From: Bacillota bacterium
GTDB taxonomy: Bacteria > Bacillota > Clostridia > Lachnospirales > Lachnospiraceae
Direction: 5' to 3'
Assembly: GCA_023409835.1 (NCBI GenBank)
Contig: JAEYQV010000066.1
Coordinates: 5,181 to 69,180, forward strand
Length of the DNA: 64,000 nt
Shown here: positions 42,998 to 52,033 of the stretch, piece by piece
Position numbering within the stretch: position 1 is the first letter of the stretch
Layout of the letters: each line of letters opens with the position of its first letter
Notes under the pieces: generated by a model
The model's database searches: none
What the model was told of the DNA's origin: nothing
What the model saw: the letters and a program-made list of their open reading frames with translations, nothing else
Made by a program: the position numbers and the translations under genes

Positions 42998-44194
42998 ATG
43001 AAGAGAGTATGGAAGGAAATCAAATATTGGTGTCAGCTTTTTCTACTGCCGTTATATGGTTTATCTTATCTCGTGCCAAGAAATAAGAAGCTATGGGTAT
43101 TCGGCAGTACCTTTGGACGTAGATTTGCGGATAATCCGAAGTACTTCTATCTATATCTGTATAGGAATAGACCCGAGGGGGTCCGGGCAGTCTGGATTAC
43201 TAAGAATAAGGAGATTGTTCGGTTTCTGTCGGAGAATCAGCTGGAGGGCTATTATCTGTACAGCCTAAAAGGGGTATGGTATTCCCTTCGGGCTAAGGTT
43301 TATCTTTATGACAACTACTCCAAGGATATCTGCTATTCCCTGTCAGGCGGTGCGGTCAAGATTAATCTCTGGCATGGGATTCCGTTAAAGAAGATACAGC
43401 AGGATAATATCTTTGACCGGTTCCGTAATCCAAGGAGCTTTAGGGAGAAGCTGTACACAATCCCCAGGAGGATTTCTGACGAGAAGCCCTCCCATTATGT
43501 ACTGTCTGCTTCCGCCTACTGTAAGGGAATCTTTGCTTCTGCATTCCGAACAAAGAAGGTCTTGGTAACCGGCTATCCCAGAAATGATATTCTGCTAAAT
43601 GATAAAACGGAGGCTGTACTGATAGATTCCGATAAGAAAGCAGTAGAAAAAATAGCTGCCAGGAAGGACTATCGATGTATCCTGTATATGCCCACCTTTC
43701 GTGAAAGTGAGAAGAAGTTCTTTGAGGTCCTGGAGCTGAAGGAGTTTGTCTCCTTCCTCGAGAAGGAGAAGCTGTTGTTCTGCGTTAAGCTCCATCCGAA
43801 GTCCGGACTTCAGGCTGAGTTTGCCAAGCTGGAGAGCAGGAACATCATAATTGCTGATCCTAAGGGAGATCCCTATCCGCTGTGTAAGCTGGCCGATGTT
43901 TTAGTTACGGACTACTCCTCCATCTATTTTGATTTTCTTCTGACGGATAAGCCGATGGTGTTCTTCCCCTATGATTATGAGGAGTACTTAAGCGGTTCCA
44001 GGGAGCTATACTTTGATTATGAGGAATTTACCCCGGGCATTAAGGTGAGAAACCAGGAGGAACTGAAGAAAGCCTTAACAGCGAAGGACAGCTTTAGGAG
44101 GGAACGACAGGAACTGAAGGAGAAGCTGTTCGGGTCTTCTGTGGAGTGCGGCAGTGAGCAGCTATTCCGGAAGATATGGGATGGGGTAATATAG
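42998..44194 (+). CDS. CDP-glycerol glycerophosphotransferase family protein
   Basis: 398 residues, GT-B fold of the TagB/TagF type. Motifs: INLWHGIPLKKIQQD (about 124-138), LYMPTFRES (about 228), CVKLHPKSG and DVLVTDYSSIYFDFLL (about 300). These are the CDP-binding and catalytic motifs of poly(glycerophosphate) transferases. It is soluble but basic at the N-terminus, so membrane-associated. Within a glycosylation island it may transfer a glycerol- or ribitol-phosphate to a glycan. No other teichoic genes are present in the window. Confidence 0.82.
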   Translation: MKRVWKEIKYWCQLFLLPLYGLSYLVPRNKKLWVFGSTFGRRFADNPKYFYLYLYRNRPEGVRAVWITKNKEIVRFLSENQLEGYYLYSLKGVWYSLRAKVYLYDNYSKDICYSLSGGAVKINLWHGIPLKKIQQDNIFDRFRNPRSFREKLYTIPRRISDEKPSHYVLSASAYCKGIFASAFRTKKVLVTGYPRNDILLNDKTEAVLIDSDKKAVEKIAARKDYRCILYMPTFRESEKKFFEVLELKEFVSFLEKEKLLFCVKLHPKSGLQAEFAKLESRNIIIADPKGDPYPLCKLADVLVTDYSSIYFDFLLTDKPMVFFPYDYEEYLSGSRELYFDYEEFTPGIKVRNQEELKKALTAKDSFRRERQELKEKLFGSSVECGSEQLFRKIWDGVI

Positions 44195-44351
44195 CAGACT
44201 GACTCTGAATTAAGAAATACGTAATCCGTTATCCGTCAAAGGATGGAATGAGCTGCTGACAATAGGAGACTGACAAGAAGAATAATTGTTAAAATAACAG
44301 ATAGGGTATGGTTCAAAGTTGTACCTATCAGTAAGGAAGAGAGTGAACCGG

Positions 44352-46130
44352 ATGTTTGATGAACGCTTAAATACAATATTACATAGAAACGGAATCGAGA
44401 TCATTGATGAGAGTAAGATGAATGATAACCTGGAGCTCTCGGTTAAGGGAATTCTAACGGAGTTCTGTGCCGGAAAGAAGTGCGCTCTGTGGGGTGCGGG
44501 GCGGATGAATACGACCTCCAGTCATACGGCCATTCTGATCGGTAAATACGCTACCTATCTTCAGAACTTAGTATGTGTTATCGACTCTGATCCGGATTTT
44601 CAGGGTAAGAAATTCCTGGGATATCCAATTATCGCTCCGGAACAGATTAAAGAATATGCACCCGAGATTATCGTCATTTCCTCTAAGAACAGCGGGAAAT
44701 CCATCATAGAGAGCCTGCTTAAGATTTCTCCGGAAAGCAGTTATGTGGACATCTACGGAGAGCTCAGGAAGAAGGGCCTCGAGGTTTATAATAATTTCTT
44801 TGATGAGAGAAGTATCTATACGCAGATTTTTGAACTGCAGGAAAACTTAAGAGCAGCCGGTACGGACGGAGAGCGGTCAGCAATCATAAAGACGCTGATC
44901 AGCTATTATTTTGGCATAAGGGATTTCTATTATGCCTATTTTTATTTAGATCATTATGTCAAAAAAAGATATGAAGGTTATGAGAAATATATTATACTGA
45001 AAGAACAAACCGAGGAGCTTCTGGAAGAGCTAAGGACCATCAATTCAAAGAAGACCGAGGATGTCTCTATGTTCTATGTAGATGCCCTGCGGGAGATGGA
45101 TGTGATTGATGCTAAAACGGGACAACCGAGGGTACTCTTAAGATATATCTCCAATGCCGATGTCTATACCAATGTATACTCCACCGGAGCAACTACCTAT
45201 GAGAGTATGGTCTCCGCAATTCTTGGTAAATACCCACTGGAATGCAAGGTATATTCGCAGAATTTCCTCCGTGGGGTCGATGAATTCGAAGCTTTGAAGC
45301 AGATTGATGTGAGGGGCTACAAAATCAACTGGATGGTATCCGATGCATACCGGTTGATTGAGGAGGATGAGAGGCTTCAGCCTGACATCCAGATCTATAT
45401 GTCTAAGAAGCTGTGGAATTTAGCCTGCAATTTGGCTGAGTCCGTGGATAAAACCTTTAATTTTCTCTATTTCCCCTACGAGATCCATTGCCCGATGCTG
45501 TGCGGCTTCCACAAGGAACGGCCGGTCATCCGGGGCTTTAGTAATATGGGAATCGAGCATTTTCCGGAGAGCATTACGGAGCAGTACCGGGAATGTGTCG
45601 ATTATATGGACAAGCAATTCGATTTCTACTATGAGCTGCTGGGACCGGAAACGACGAAGGTAATCTTCTCCGACCACTCGCAGGTCGTATACCGGAGCGA
45701 TAATGGGACGAAGACCTACAATATGTATTATAAGGATAAGGAGCTTTGCACCCATATCCCGATGATTGTATCGAGTAAGGGAAAAGCGGCAAGGTATTAC
45801 GACGGATTATTAAGCCTGGTGGACTTTAACCGGATGATCCTGTCAGCTGTGGAGGGAAAGGACTTTACAGGTCTTGCGAAGGATATCCTCCGTTATCAGT
45901 ATTATCCGATCCACAGTGCTAAGATCAGGCTGCATGCTAAACAATGCGGCTACAGTGACTATATTGACGGGATGGATATCTTCCTCTCGAAGGAGTACAT
46001 CTATATCAAGACCGGAACCGGTAAGGAAGAGGTGTTCCGGCATGAGGATCTGGAAAAGAACCTGATCGATACGAAAGAAGGTCAGGAATTTACCTATAAA
46101 GTTGAAAAGAACTACAAGGTAGCTTTTTAA
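44352..46130 (+). CDS. Rossmann-like domain fused to a sulfatase/alkaline-phosphatase-like domain
   Basis: 592 residues from ATG 44352. Residues about 38-130 form a nucleotide-binding-type Rossmann segment (CALWGAGRMN, VCVIDSDPDFQG, PEIIVISSKNSG). A helical linker follows. Residues about 235-520 show the alkaline-phosphatase/sulfatase superfamily order: FYVDALREMD (metal Asp), STGATTYESM (nucleophile Thr), VIFSDHSQ (Asp-His metal pair), CTHIPMIVSS and GLLSLVDFNRMILSAVEG as in LtaS/EptA-type transferases. No membrane helices, so it is a cytosolic relative. A phosphotransferase or phosphatase on a sugar is likely. The fusion looks novel. Confidence 0.6.
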   Translation: MFDERLNTILHRNGIEIIDESKMNDNLELSVKGILTEFCAGKKCALWGAGRMNTTSSHTAILIGKYATYLQNLVCVIDSDPDFQGKKFLGYPIIAPEQIKEYAPEIIVISSKNSGKSIIESLLKISPESSYVDIYGELRKKGLEVYNNFFDERSIYTQIFELQENLRAAGTDGERSAIIKTLISYYFGIRDFYYAYFYLDHYVKKRYEGYEKYIILKEQTEELLEELRTINSKKTEDVSMFYVDALREMDVIDAKTGQPRVLLRYISNADVYTNVYSTGATTYESMVSAILGKYPLECKVYSQNFLRGVDEFEALKQIDVRGYKINWMVSDAYRLIEEDERLQPDIQIYMSKKLWNLACNLAESVDKTFNFLYFPYEIHCPMLCGFHKERPVIRGFSNMGIEHFPESITEQYRECVDYMDKQFDFYYELLGPETTKVIFSDHSQVVYRSDNGTKTYNMYYKDKELCTHIPMIVSSKGKAARYYDGLLSLVDFNRMILSAVEGKDFTGLAKDILRYQYYPIHSAKIRLHAKQCGYSDYIDGMDIFLSKEYIYIKTGTGKEEVFRHEDLEKNLIDTKEGQEFTYKVEKNYKVAF

Positions 46131-46143
46131 GGAGGTACATGGG

Positions 46144-47445
46144 GTGGGAAGCAGTAAATTCTTTAAAACGAAGGGTGCCATCTATGAGTACGGAGACTAT
46201 TATTTCTCCTATCAGGATGAAATTACAAAAATCCTTAAATACTATCAGGGAGAAGGCCGAAAGACTGCCATCTGGGGAGCAGGCCTAAAAGGAACCGCTT
46301 TTCTAAATCTGATTGATCCTAAAGGCAGATACATCACCTTTGTGACTGACATGAATAAAGAGCTTCATGGAACTAAAATTACTCCCAGACATACGGTTAT
46401 CAGCCCTGAGGAGGTTTGGAAGGCGTCCCCCGATGTCATCCTCATCATGAATGCGGCTCATTATGCAGATAATTATGCGATACTGAAGGAGAAGGGATAT
46501 GAAGGAATTATCCTTGATCTGGACACAATCATAGAGAATCACATAGATCCTGATATCATTATTTCAGGGAAGGATTTTGAGAATAAGAACACGCACAATT
46601 ACGATCTTAAGAAGATCCACCTTCAGGTTCTGGATATCCTTCAGGAAATTGACCGGATCTGTAAGAAGAATAATATCACTTATTTCCTGTCTGCCGGAAC
46701 TGCGCTGGGTGCAGTCCGCCATAAGGGCTTTGTCCCCTGGGATGATGATGCGGATATCGGAATGCTCCGGGAGGATTTTGAACGGTTTCGGAAGATAGCC
46801 AAAGAAGAGTTGGGCGCAGATTATTATTACCAGACCATGGGAAAGGGAAGCAGCTTCTACCGGAACTTTGATCAGGTGGGCAAGAACAATACCTCCTTCG
46901 TCCTATATAACACGAAGGATATTAAAATCCATCATGGGATACATGTGGATGTATTTCCTTTCGATTATGTGTCGGAGGATGAGGAGAAAAGGAAAGAACA
47001 TGTTAAAGTGGTCCAGAAGTACAGGAAACTGATCTCTAATAAGTTAATTCCTCATGTGGTAAGCACGAAGAATCCCTGGAAGCGGCTAATCATTAACCGG
47101 GAGTATTATCGTATGAAATTTACTTCTCTTCGGACTTTACAGGATAACATAGAAGGAGCCTTAACCCGTTACCGAGGCAAGGAGGAACAATATGTTGCTG
47201 ACTTGCTAACCCACTATAAGAAAATTATGTATTTTAAGAAATCTGATATACTACCGGTCAAATATGTAGACTTTGAAAACCTGAAGCTTCCCGTGCCGAA
47301 TAATACGGACGCATATCTTTCGATGATGTATGGGGATTATATGACACCGCCGCCGGAAGGAAAACGAAACCAAAGACACAGGCTGGTGGATTTGTCTTAT
47401 GATAAGGCATATGCTAAGGACTTGAAGTGGTTCGGGCAAAATTAA
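46144..47445 (+). CDS. LicD-type phosphotransferase with N-terminal Rossmann-like domain
   Basis: 433 residues from GTG 46144, AGGAGG 8 nt ahead. The N-terminal domain (about 35-130) has TAIWGAGLKGTAFLN and VTDMNKELHG, like those at 44352 and 47465. LicD core from about residue 160: YFLSAGTALGAVRHKGFVPW then DDDADIGM and HGIHVDVFPFDYV. LicD enzymes transfer phosphocholine or another phospho-alcohol from a CDP donor to surface sugars. It is likely to modify the glycan with a phosphodiester. No CDP-choline synthesis genes are in the window. Confidence 0.82.
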   Translation: MGSSKFFKTKGAIYEYGDYYFSYQDEITKILKYYQGEGRKTAIWGAGLKGTAFLNLIDPKGRYITFVTDMNKELHGTKITPRHTVISPEEVWKASPDVILIMNAAHYADNYAILKEKGYEGIILDLDTIIENHIDPDIIISGKDFENKNTHNYDLKKIHLQVLDILQEIDRICKKNNITYFLSAGTALGAVRHKGFVPWDDDADIGMLREDFERFRKIAKEELGADYYYQTMGKGSSFYRNFDQVGKNNTSFVLYNTKDIKIHHGIHVDVFPFDYVSEDEEKRKEHVKVVQKYRKLISNKLIPHVVSTKNPWKRLIINREYYRMKFTSLRTLQDNIEGALTRYRGKEEQYVADLLTHYKKIMYFKKSDILPVKYVDFENLKLPVPNNTDAYLSMMYGDYMTPPPEGKRNQRHRLVDLSYDKAYAKDLKWFGQN

Positions 47446-47464
47446 CATAGAAAGAAGGATGGTT

Positions 47465-47953
47465 ATGAAGAAGTTATTACGTGTTTTAAAATATGCCCTG
47501 GTTCTTGCAGCAGGTGTAATAGCCGGAGCTGTTGGTATGATGAAGATAAAAAATAAGGATCTTGACAGGGTAAGCAAGAAGGTCAATAAATTCCGCAGCT
47601 ATTATAATGTTTTAAATCAATGGATGATGCTTAAAAATAATGGTGTTCCGCTCAAGCAATACTTTGAAGATAATGGGTATCAGTCCTTGGCAATTTACGG
47701 CATGGGCGAGATCGGGAACCGTTTATACGAGGAATTAAAGGATACGGATATTAAAGTGGAGTATGCAATTGATCAGAGTGCGGGAAGTGCTTTCGCTGCA
47801 TTAACTGTGTATGGTCTTGAGGATGAGCTTCAGCCGGTGGATGTCATCGTTGTTACAGCAGTATTTGCCTTCGATGAGATTGAAGATGAATTATGCGGGA
47901 AAACGGACATTCCGGTGATCTCTCTGGAGGAAATAGTTTTTGGATTAAAATAA
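47465..47953 (+). CDS. Small membrane-anchored Rossmann-like protein
   Basis: 162 residues from ATG 47465 (AAGGA 6 nt ahead; ATG 47459 is too close). One N-terminal helix (about 5-28) and a Rossmann core with LAIYGMGEIGNRLYEEL, AIDQSAGSA and DVIVVTAVFAFDEI. The pattern repeats that of the N-terminal domains in 44352 and 46144, so three neighbouring genes share this domain. No catalytic domain is attached. Probable nucleotide-sugar or NAD binding; function unknown. Confidence 0.6.
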   Translation: MKKLLRVLKYALVLAAGVIAGAVGMMKIKNKDLDRVSKKVNKFRSYYNVLNQWMMLKNNGVPLKQYFEDNGYQSLAIYGMGEIGNRLYEELKDTDIKVEYAIDQSAGSAFAALTVYGLEDELQPVDVIVVTAVFAFDEIEDELCGKTDIPVISLEEIVFGLK

Positions 47954-47987
47954 ACATGGTAAAGTCTTAATAGCGAGGTAAAAGGAC

Positions 47988-49433
47988 ATGGATCAAGAAT
48001 TTAGACAGTTCGCTTTAGATTTTAATAAGATAGAAAACGAGAATAACTTATTTTGTGATAAGGTGAATGGGATTGAGATATGGAAATATATACGCAGGGA
48101 AGTATTCCGAATTCTTTTAAGCAAAGAATATGATGTATTCCATGAAAGCAAGGCGAAGAAGGAATACAGGAAAAAGAATACGATAACAGCGGACTATAGT
48201 AATTTATTACAGGATCTTCTGGTAAAATACCGGAAAAGAAAGATATTTTTACAGAAGAAAGACATCCTGTTTTTTACCATGGATCGAAGATTATGGGCGG
48301 ATGGCCGATATCTCTGTCCGTATACCGACTTAATCCTGGATAAGCTGAGCATCAGCTATACCATTATGCAGATCGTAGCAGATGAAAATATGGCATTAAA
48401 AACGAAAACCAGAAATTTAAGATATCTGGATCAGGATGCTGTATTAGAGAAATATGCAGATCTGGAAGACAGGGTAAACCGGGCAGAAGCTAATGCATTG
48501 ATACAGCGACTTGAGAAGTGCTTTCAGATAACCTTTGACAACAATGAGAAGAGGGAAGTCGGTAAAAACATTGAGGAGGCAATCCGATATCGCAGGATAT
48601 ATAAGGCATATTTTAAACATGTCCTTAACAAGCTGAACCCTAAAGTAGTATGTGTACTTCCTTCTACCAGATATATCATGATGCATTTAATTGAAACAGC
48701 CAAGGAATGTGGAATACCTGTTGTAGAAATGCAGCATGGTGCGGTAAATGACATTACAATCCATCATAATTATCCTACAAAGCAAGATATCAGTACTTAT
48801 GCAGATTATGTATTTGAATTTGGAGAGAATTTAATGAAAGGGGTCAGGTATCCGATTGATGATAATAAAGTGATACCGATCGGATATTCCTATCTGGAGT
48901 ATTTCGGGGCGAAAAGTAAAGAAAAGGTCAAGAAAAACAGTAAGCTTAAAACAATACTAATCCTGTCCAGCAGACAGGATAAGCTGCAGGAGCTGGCTAT
49001 AAAATTATCAGAGGATTTGGACCCTGCAAAGTACAGGATCATTTTTAAGCTTCATCCGCACGAGTATAAAATATGGAAGGAGCGCTTTCCTCTCTTAAGA
49101 AGGTCCAAGGTAAAGGTAATCGGTGATGATAAATTCAGCTTATATTATTGCCTGGCTAAGGCTGATATCGTACTTGGGGTAAATACAACAGCCTTATTTG
49201 AAGCTGTCATGTTTAATGTTAAAATCTTAATTTATCAGGACTCCGACTATCAGATTTCAAAGTTCTTATACGAGAATGGCATTGCCGAATTGATAAGCAA
49301 CTATGAACAGCTACAGGAAGCAGTAACCTCGAAAACTGAGATCTCGGGAGGTCTGTATGATAAGGTATTTACCCGGAATAGTATTGATAACTTCAACCGT
49401 GAAATAAGAAAGATTATCAATCAGAAGAAATAG
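47988..49433 (+). CDS. Putative GT-B glycosyltransferase, capsule/sialyltransferase-like
   Basis: 481 residues, soluble. The C-terminal half (about 230-440) has GT-B motifs similar to capsule and CDP-glycerol enzymes: VVEMQHGAVNDITIHH, IIFKLHPHEYKIW, KADIVLGVNTTALFEAVMF. An Asp/Glu-rich helical N-terminus (1-170) is not recognised. The conserved His in MQHGA lies near 248. Its location directly before pseF suggests it could be the transferase for the pseudaminate product. Substrate not known. Confidence 0.6.
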   Translation: MDQEFRQFALDFNKIENENNLFCDKVNGIEIWKYIRREVFRILLSKEYDVFHESKAKKEYRKKNTITADYSNLLQDLLVKYRKRKIFLQKKDILFFTMDRRLWADGRYLCPYTDLILDKLSISYTIMQIVADENMALKTKTRNLRYLDQDAVLEKYADLEDRVNRAEANALIQRLEKCFQITFDNNEKREVGKNIEEAIRYRRIYKAYFKHVLNKLNPKVVCVLPSTRYIMMHLIETAKECGIPVVEMQHGAVNDITIHHNYPTKQDISTYADYVFEFGENLMKGVRYPIDDNKVIPIGYSYLEYFGAKSKEKVKKNSKLKTILILSSRQDKLQELAIKLSEDLDPAKYRIIFKLHPHEYKIWKERFPLLRRSKVKVIGDDKFSLYYCLAKADIVLGVNTTALFEAVMFNVKILIYQDSDYQISKFLYENGIAELISNYEQLQEAVTSKTEISGGLYDKVFTRNSIDNFNREIRKIINQKK

Positions 49434-49468
49434 CCATTACCCATATACAGGATGGAGGAAATAGATAG

Positions 49469-50200
49469 ATGAAGACAACAGCAATTATTCAGGCAAGAAT
49501 GGGATCCACCAGATTATTCGGTAAGGTGATGAAAATCATTCAGGGGAAAACGGTTTTAGAGCATGTGATCGAGAGGGTTAAGCAGGCAGAATTGATTGAT
49601 GAGGTGATCATTGCAACCACAGTCCATAAAAATGATGATGTCATTGCAGAGGAAGCGCTGCGCTGCGGAGCCAAGGTATTCAGAGGCAGCGAGGAGGATG
49701 TATTAAGCCGTTATTATTTTGCGGCTAAGGAAAATGACTCGGAGGTTATTATCCGGATTACCTCGGATTGTCCTTTGATCGATCCGGTGATCGTAGACAA
49801 GGTGGTACATATGTATCAGGAAAGTAAGTATGACATCGTAACAAATGCCGGAAATGATCTTTCCAAGAGAACCTACCCCAGAGGACTTGATACGGAGGTA
49901 TTCTCTTACCGGGCTTTAGAGAATGCTTATCTGTTAGCAACCGAAGCCTATCAGCGGGAGCATGTTACTCCTTACATCTATGAGCACGGAACCACAGGCT
50001 ATTATGTAAATGATAAGAATTACTCCAAGTACCGGTGGACCCTGGACACAGATGAGGATTGGCAGCTGATCAGCATTATTTATGAAAAGCTATATCATGG
50101 GAAGCATGACTTCTATCTGGCCGAAGTGTTAGCATTAATGGAGCAAAACCCTAAGCTGGAACAGATTAATCAGCATGTAGAGCAAAAGAAGCTAAAATAA
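49469..50200 (+). CDS. pseF: CMP-pseudaminate cytidylyltransferase PseF / SpsF-like
   Basis: 243 residues. TTAIIQARMGSTRLFGKVMK at the N-terminus is the nucleotide-binding signature of the SpsF/PseF family. It contains IIRITSDCPLIDPVIVD and RWTLDTDEDWQLI. It activates a nonulosonic acid as CMP-sugar. The location directly before pseI supports PseF over SpsF. GGAGG precedes ATG 49469. The next gene starts 19 bp after its stop. Confidence 0.85.
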   Translation: MKTTAIIQARMGSTRLFGKVMKIIQGKTVLEHVIERVKQAELIDEVIIATTVHKNDDVIAEEALRCGAKVFRGSEEDVLSRYYFAAKENDSEVIIRITSDCPLIDPVIVDKVVHMYQESKYDIVTNAGNDLSKRTYPRGLDTEVFSYRALENAYLLATEAYQREHVTPYIYEHGTTGYYVNDKNYSKYRWTLDTDEDWQLISIIYEKLYHGKHDFYLAEVLALMEQNPKLEQINQHVEQKKLK

Positions 50201-50219
50201 CAGCCGGATTAAGAAGGCG

Positions 50220-51353
50220 ATGAAAGAAGGTGATGGCTTGCGAAACGTTTTTATTAAAAATAGATGCATTGGCGGGAATCATCCTGCATACATCATAGCC
50301 GAGATGTCCGGAAATCATGCCGGGGACATCAACCGCGCGAAGGAAATCATCCATATGGCTAAGGAGTGCGGTGCGGATTGTGTTAAAATTCAGACCTATA
50401 CCCCGGATACGATCACGATTTGTTGTGATAACCCCTTTTTTCGGGTCCAAAACGGAACCTGGAACGGAGAAAATCTTTATCAGCTATACGGAAAGGCATA
50501 TACCCCATGGGAATGGCAGAAGGAACTAAAGGAGACCGCCGATCAAGTAGGTATTGATTTCTTCTCCACCCCCTTTGATAAGACAGCAGTCGATTTCTTA
50601 GAAGAAGTTGGCGTTGAGTTCTATAAGATTGCATCCTTTGAATTGGTAGACGTACCGCTAATAAAATATGTGGCAGCAAAGGGCAAGCCGATTATCATGT
50701 CAACCGGGATGGGAACCCTGGGTGAAATAGAGGAGGCGGTAAAAGCAGTATACTCCCAAGGAAATGATCAGCTGATTTTGTTGAAATGCAGCAGTGCATA
50801 TCCGGCGATACCGGAGGATATGAATTTAAGAACGATAAGGAATATGTCTGAGATATTTGATTTACCGGTGGGGCTATCGGATCATTCCATGGGCTCCGTC
50901 GGAGCAGTGACAGCGGTTGCCCTGGGGGCATGTGTTATAGAGAAGCATGTCTGTATGAGCAGGAAAATAGATAATCCGGACTCCTCATTTTCCATGGAGC
51001 CCTTGGAGCTAGAACAGATGGTTAAAGATATCCGGTCAGCAGAAAAAGCATTGGGTAAAGTATCCTATGAGGTGTCGGAATATGAGAAAAGCAGCGTTGT
51101 ATTCCGTAAGTCCATTTTTGCTGTAGGTGATATTAAAAAAGGCGATATCCTTACAGAGGATAATGTCAGAGTAATCCGGCCGGGATATGGTCTGGAGCCG
51201 AAATATTATGAGCGGATACTCGGTCAAAGAGCTTTAAAGGACATTGACAGGGGAACACCGATATCCTTTGAGCTGATCGGAGGTATGGATACCTATGAAG
51301 GAAACAAAGCATTATCATTCGGAGGGAACAATTTTATTTCTGACCAACAATAA
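50220..51353 (+). CDS. pseI: Pseudaminic acid synthase PseI
   Basis: 377 residues. TIM barrel with IIAEMSGNHAGDINRAKEII, VKIQTYTPDTIT, FFSTPFDKTAVDFLEEVGVE, IIMSTGMGTLGEIEEAV and LSDHSMGSVGAVTAVALGAC, then a SAF domain (about 290-345; FAVGDIKKGDILTEDNVRV). It condenses PEP with 6-deoxy-AltdiNAc to pseudaminic acid. The ATG at 50220 has a weak ribosome binding site; a TTG at 50238 with AGGTGAT upstream is an alternative. Its 3' end overlaps the formyltransferase gene by 59 bp. Confidence 0.92.
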   Translation: MKEGDGLRNVFIKNRCIGGNHPAYIIAEMSGNHAGDINRAKEIIHMAKECGADCVKIQTYTPDTITICCDNPFFRVQNGTWNGENLYQLYGKAYTPWEWQKELKETADQVGIDFFSTPFDKTAVDFLEEVGVEFYKIASFELVDVPLIKYVAAKGKPIIMSTGMGTLGEIEEAVKAVYSQGNDQLILLKCSSAYPAIPEDMNLRTIRNMSEIFDLPVGLSDHSMGSVGAVTAVALGACVIEKHVCMSRKIDNPDSSFSMEPLELEQMVKDIRSAEKALGKVSYEVSEYEKSSVVFRKSIFAVGDIKKGDILTEDNVRVIRPGYGLEPKYYERILGQRALKDIDRGTPISFELIGGMDTYEGNKALSFGGNNFISDQQ

Positions 51354-51915
51354 GAACACCTACGATTTATATCTCTGGCTTCAGAACAGGGGGGAGAAGG
51401 TGGTTCTCTTTGAAGATAAGCTGGATTTGGATATTGTAAGGAAAATAGCACCTGTATTAATTATCAGCTATAATTACTCATTCATCATCCGGCAGGAGGT
51501 AATTGATTATATGAATCGCAGGATTATTAACCTGCACATATCCTATCTGCCCTGGAACAGGGGGTCTAATCCGAACTATTGGAGCTTTATCGAGAATACG
51601 CCTAAGGGTGTTACCATCCATCTGATTGACAGCGGTTTGGATACCGGTGATATCCTTTTGCAGGAAAAAGTAGATTTCGTGGAGGAACAGGAAACCTTTC
51701 AGAGCAGTTACGAAAAGCTGACTATGACAATGATGAACTTATTCATGGAGCATTGGGAAGATATCAAGAATAACAGGATTATACCAAGAAAGCAGCTTGG
51801 GACAGGAAGCTCCCACAATATGAAAAATTTTCGAGAGCTGACTGAGATGTATCCGGTGGAATGGCAGTTTAATATCGCAGAGTATAAAAGCAAAATAAGA
51901 AATGCTATAACATAA
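51295..51915 (+). CDS. Formyltransferase-family enzyme inside the pseudaminate operon
   Basis: 206 residues. Formyl_trans_N pattern: NLHISYLPWNRGSNPNYWSF (about 81-100) has the catalytic Asn and His of the N-formyltransferase family, and GVTIHLIDSGLDTGDILLQ follows. No C-terminal tRNA-binding domain, so it is not Fmt; it resembles sugar N-formyltransferases. GGAGGT is 10 nt before the ATG, within the end of pseI. It sits where PseH (acetyltransferase) is usually found and no PseH is seen, so it may formylate the 4-amino group of the UDP-sugar, giving a 7-formamido pseudaminate. The substrate is inferred from context. Confidence 0.75.
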   Translation: MKETKHYHSEGTILFLTNNKNTYDLYLWLQNRGEKVVLFEDKLDLDIVRKIAPVLIISYNYSFIIRQEVIDYMNRRIINLHISYLPWNRGSNPNYWSFIENTPKGVTIHLIDSGLDTGDILLQEKVDFVEEQETFQSSYEKLTMTMMNLFMEHWEDIKNNRIIPRKQLGTGSSHNMKNFRELTEMYPVEWQFNIAEYKSKIRNAIT

Positions 51916-52033
51916 ATGCAGTATATGACATAATTGGAATGGCCTTAAGCAAATGCTGATGAGAGGATTGGTCCGGTTATGCGGAAGCTTATGAGCTGAT
52001 ACGAATGTATACTAGATAAAGAGGGTGTAAGAT

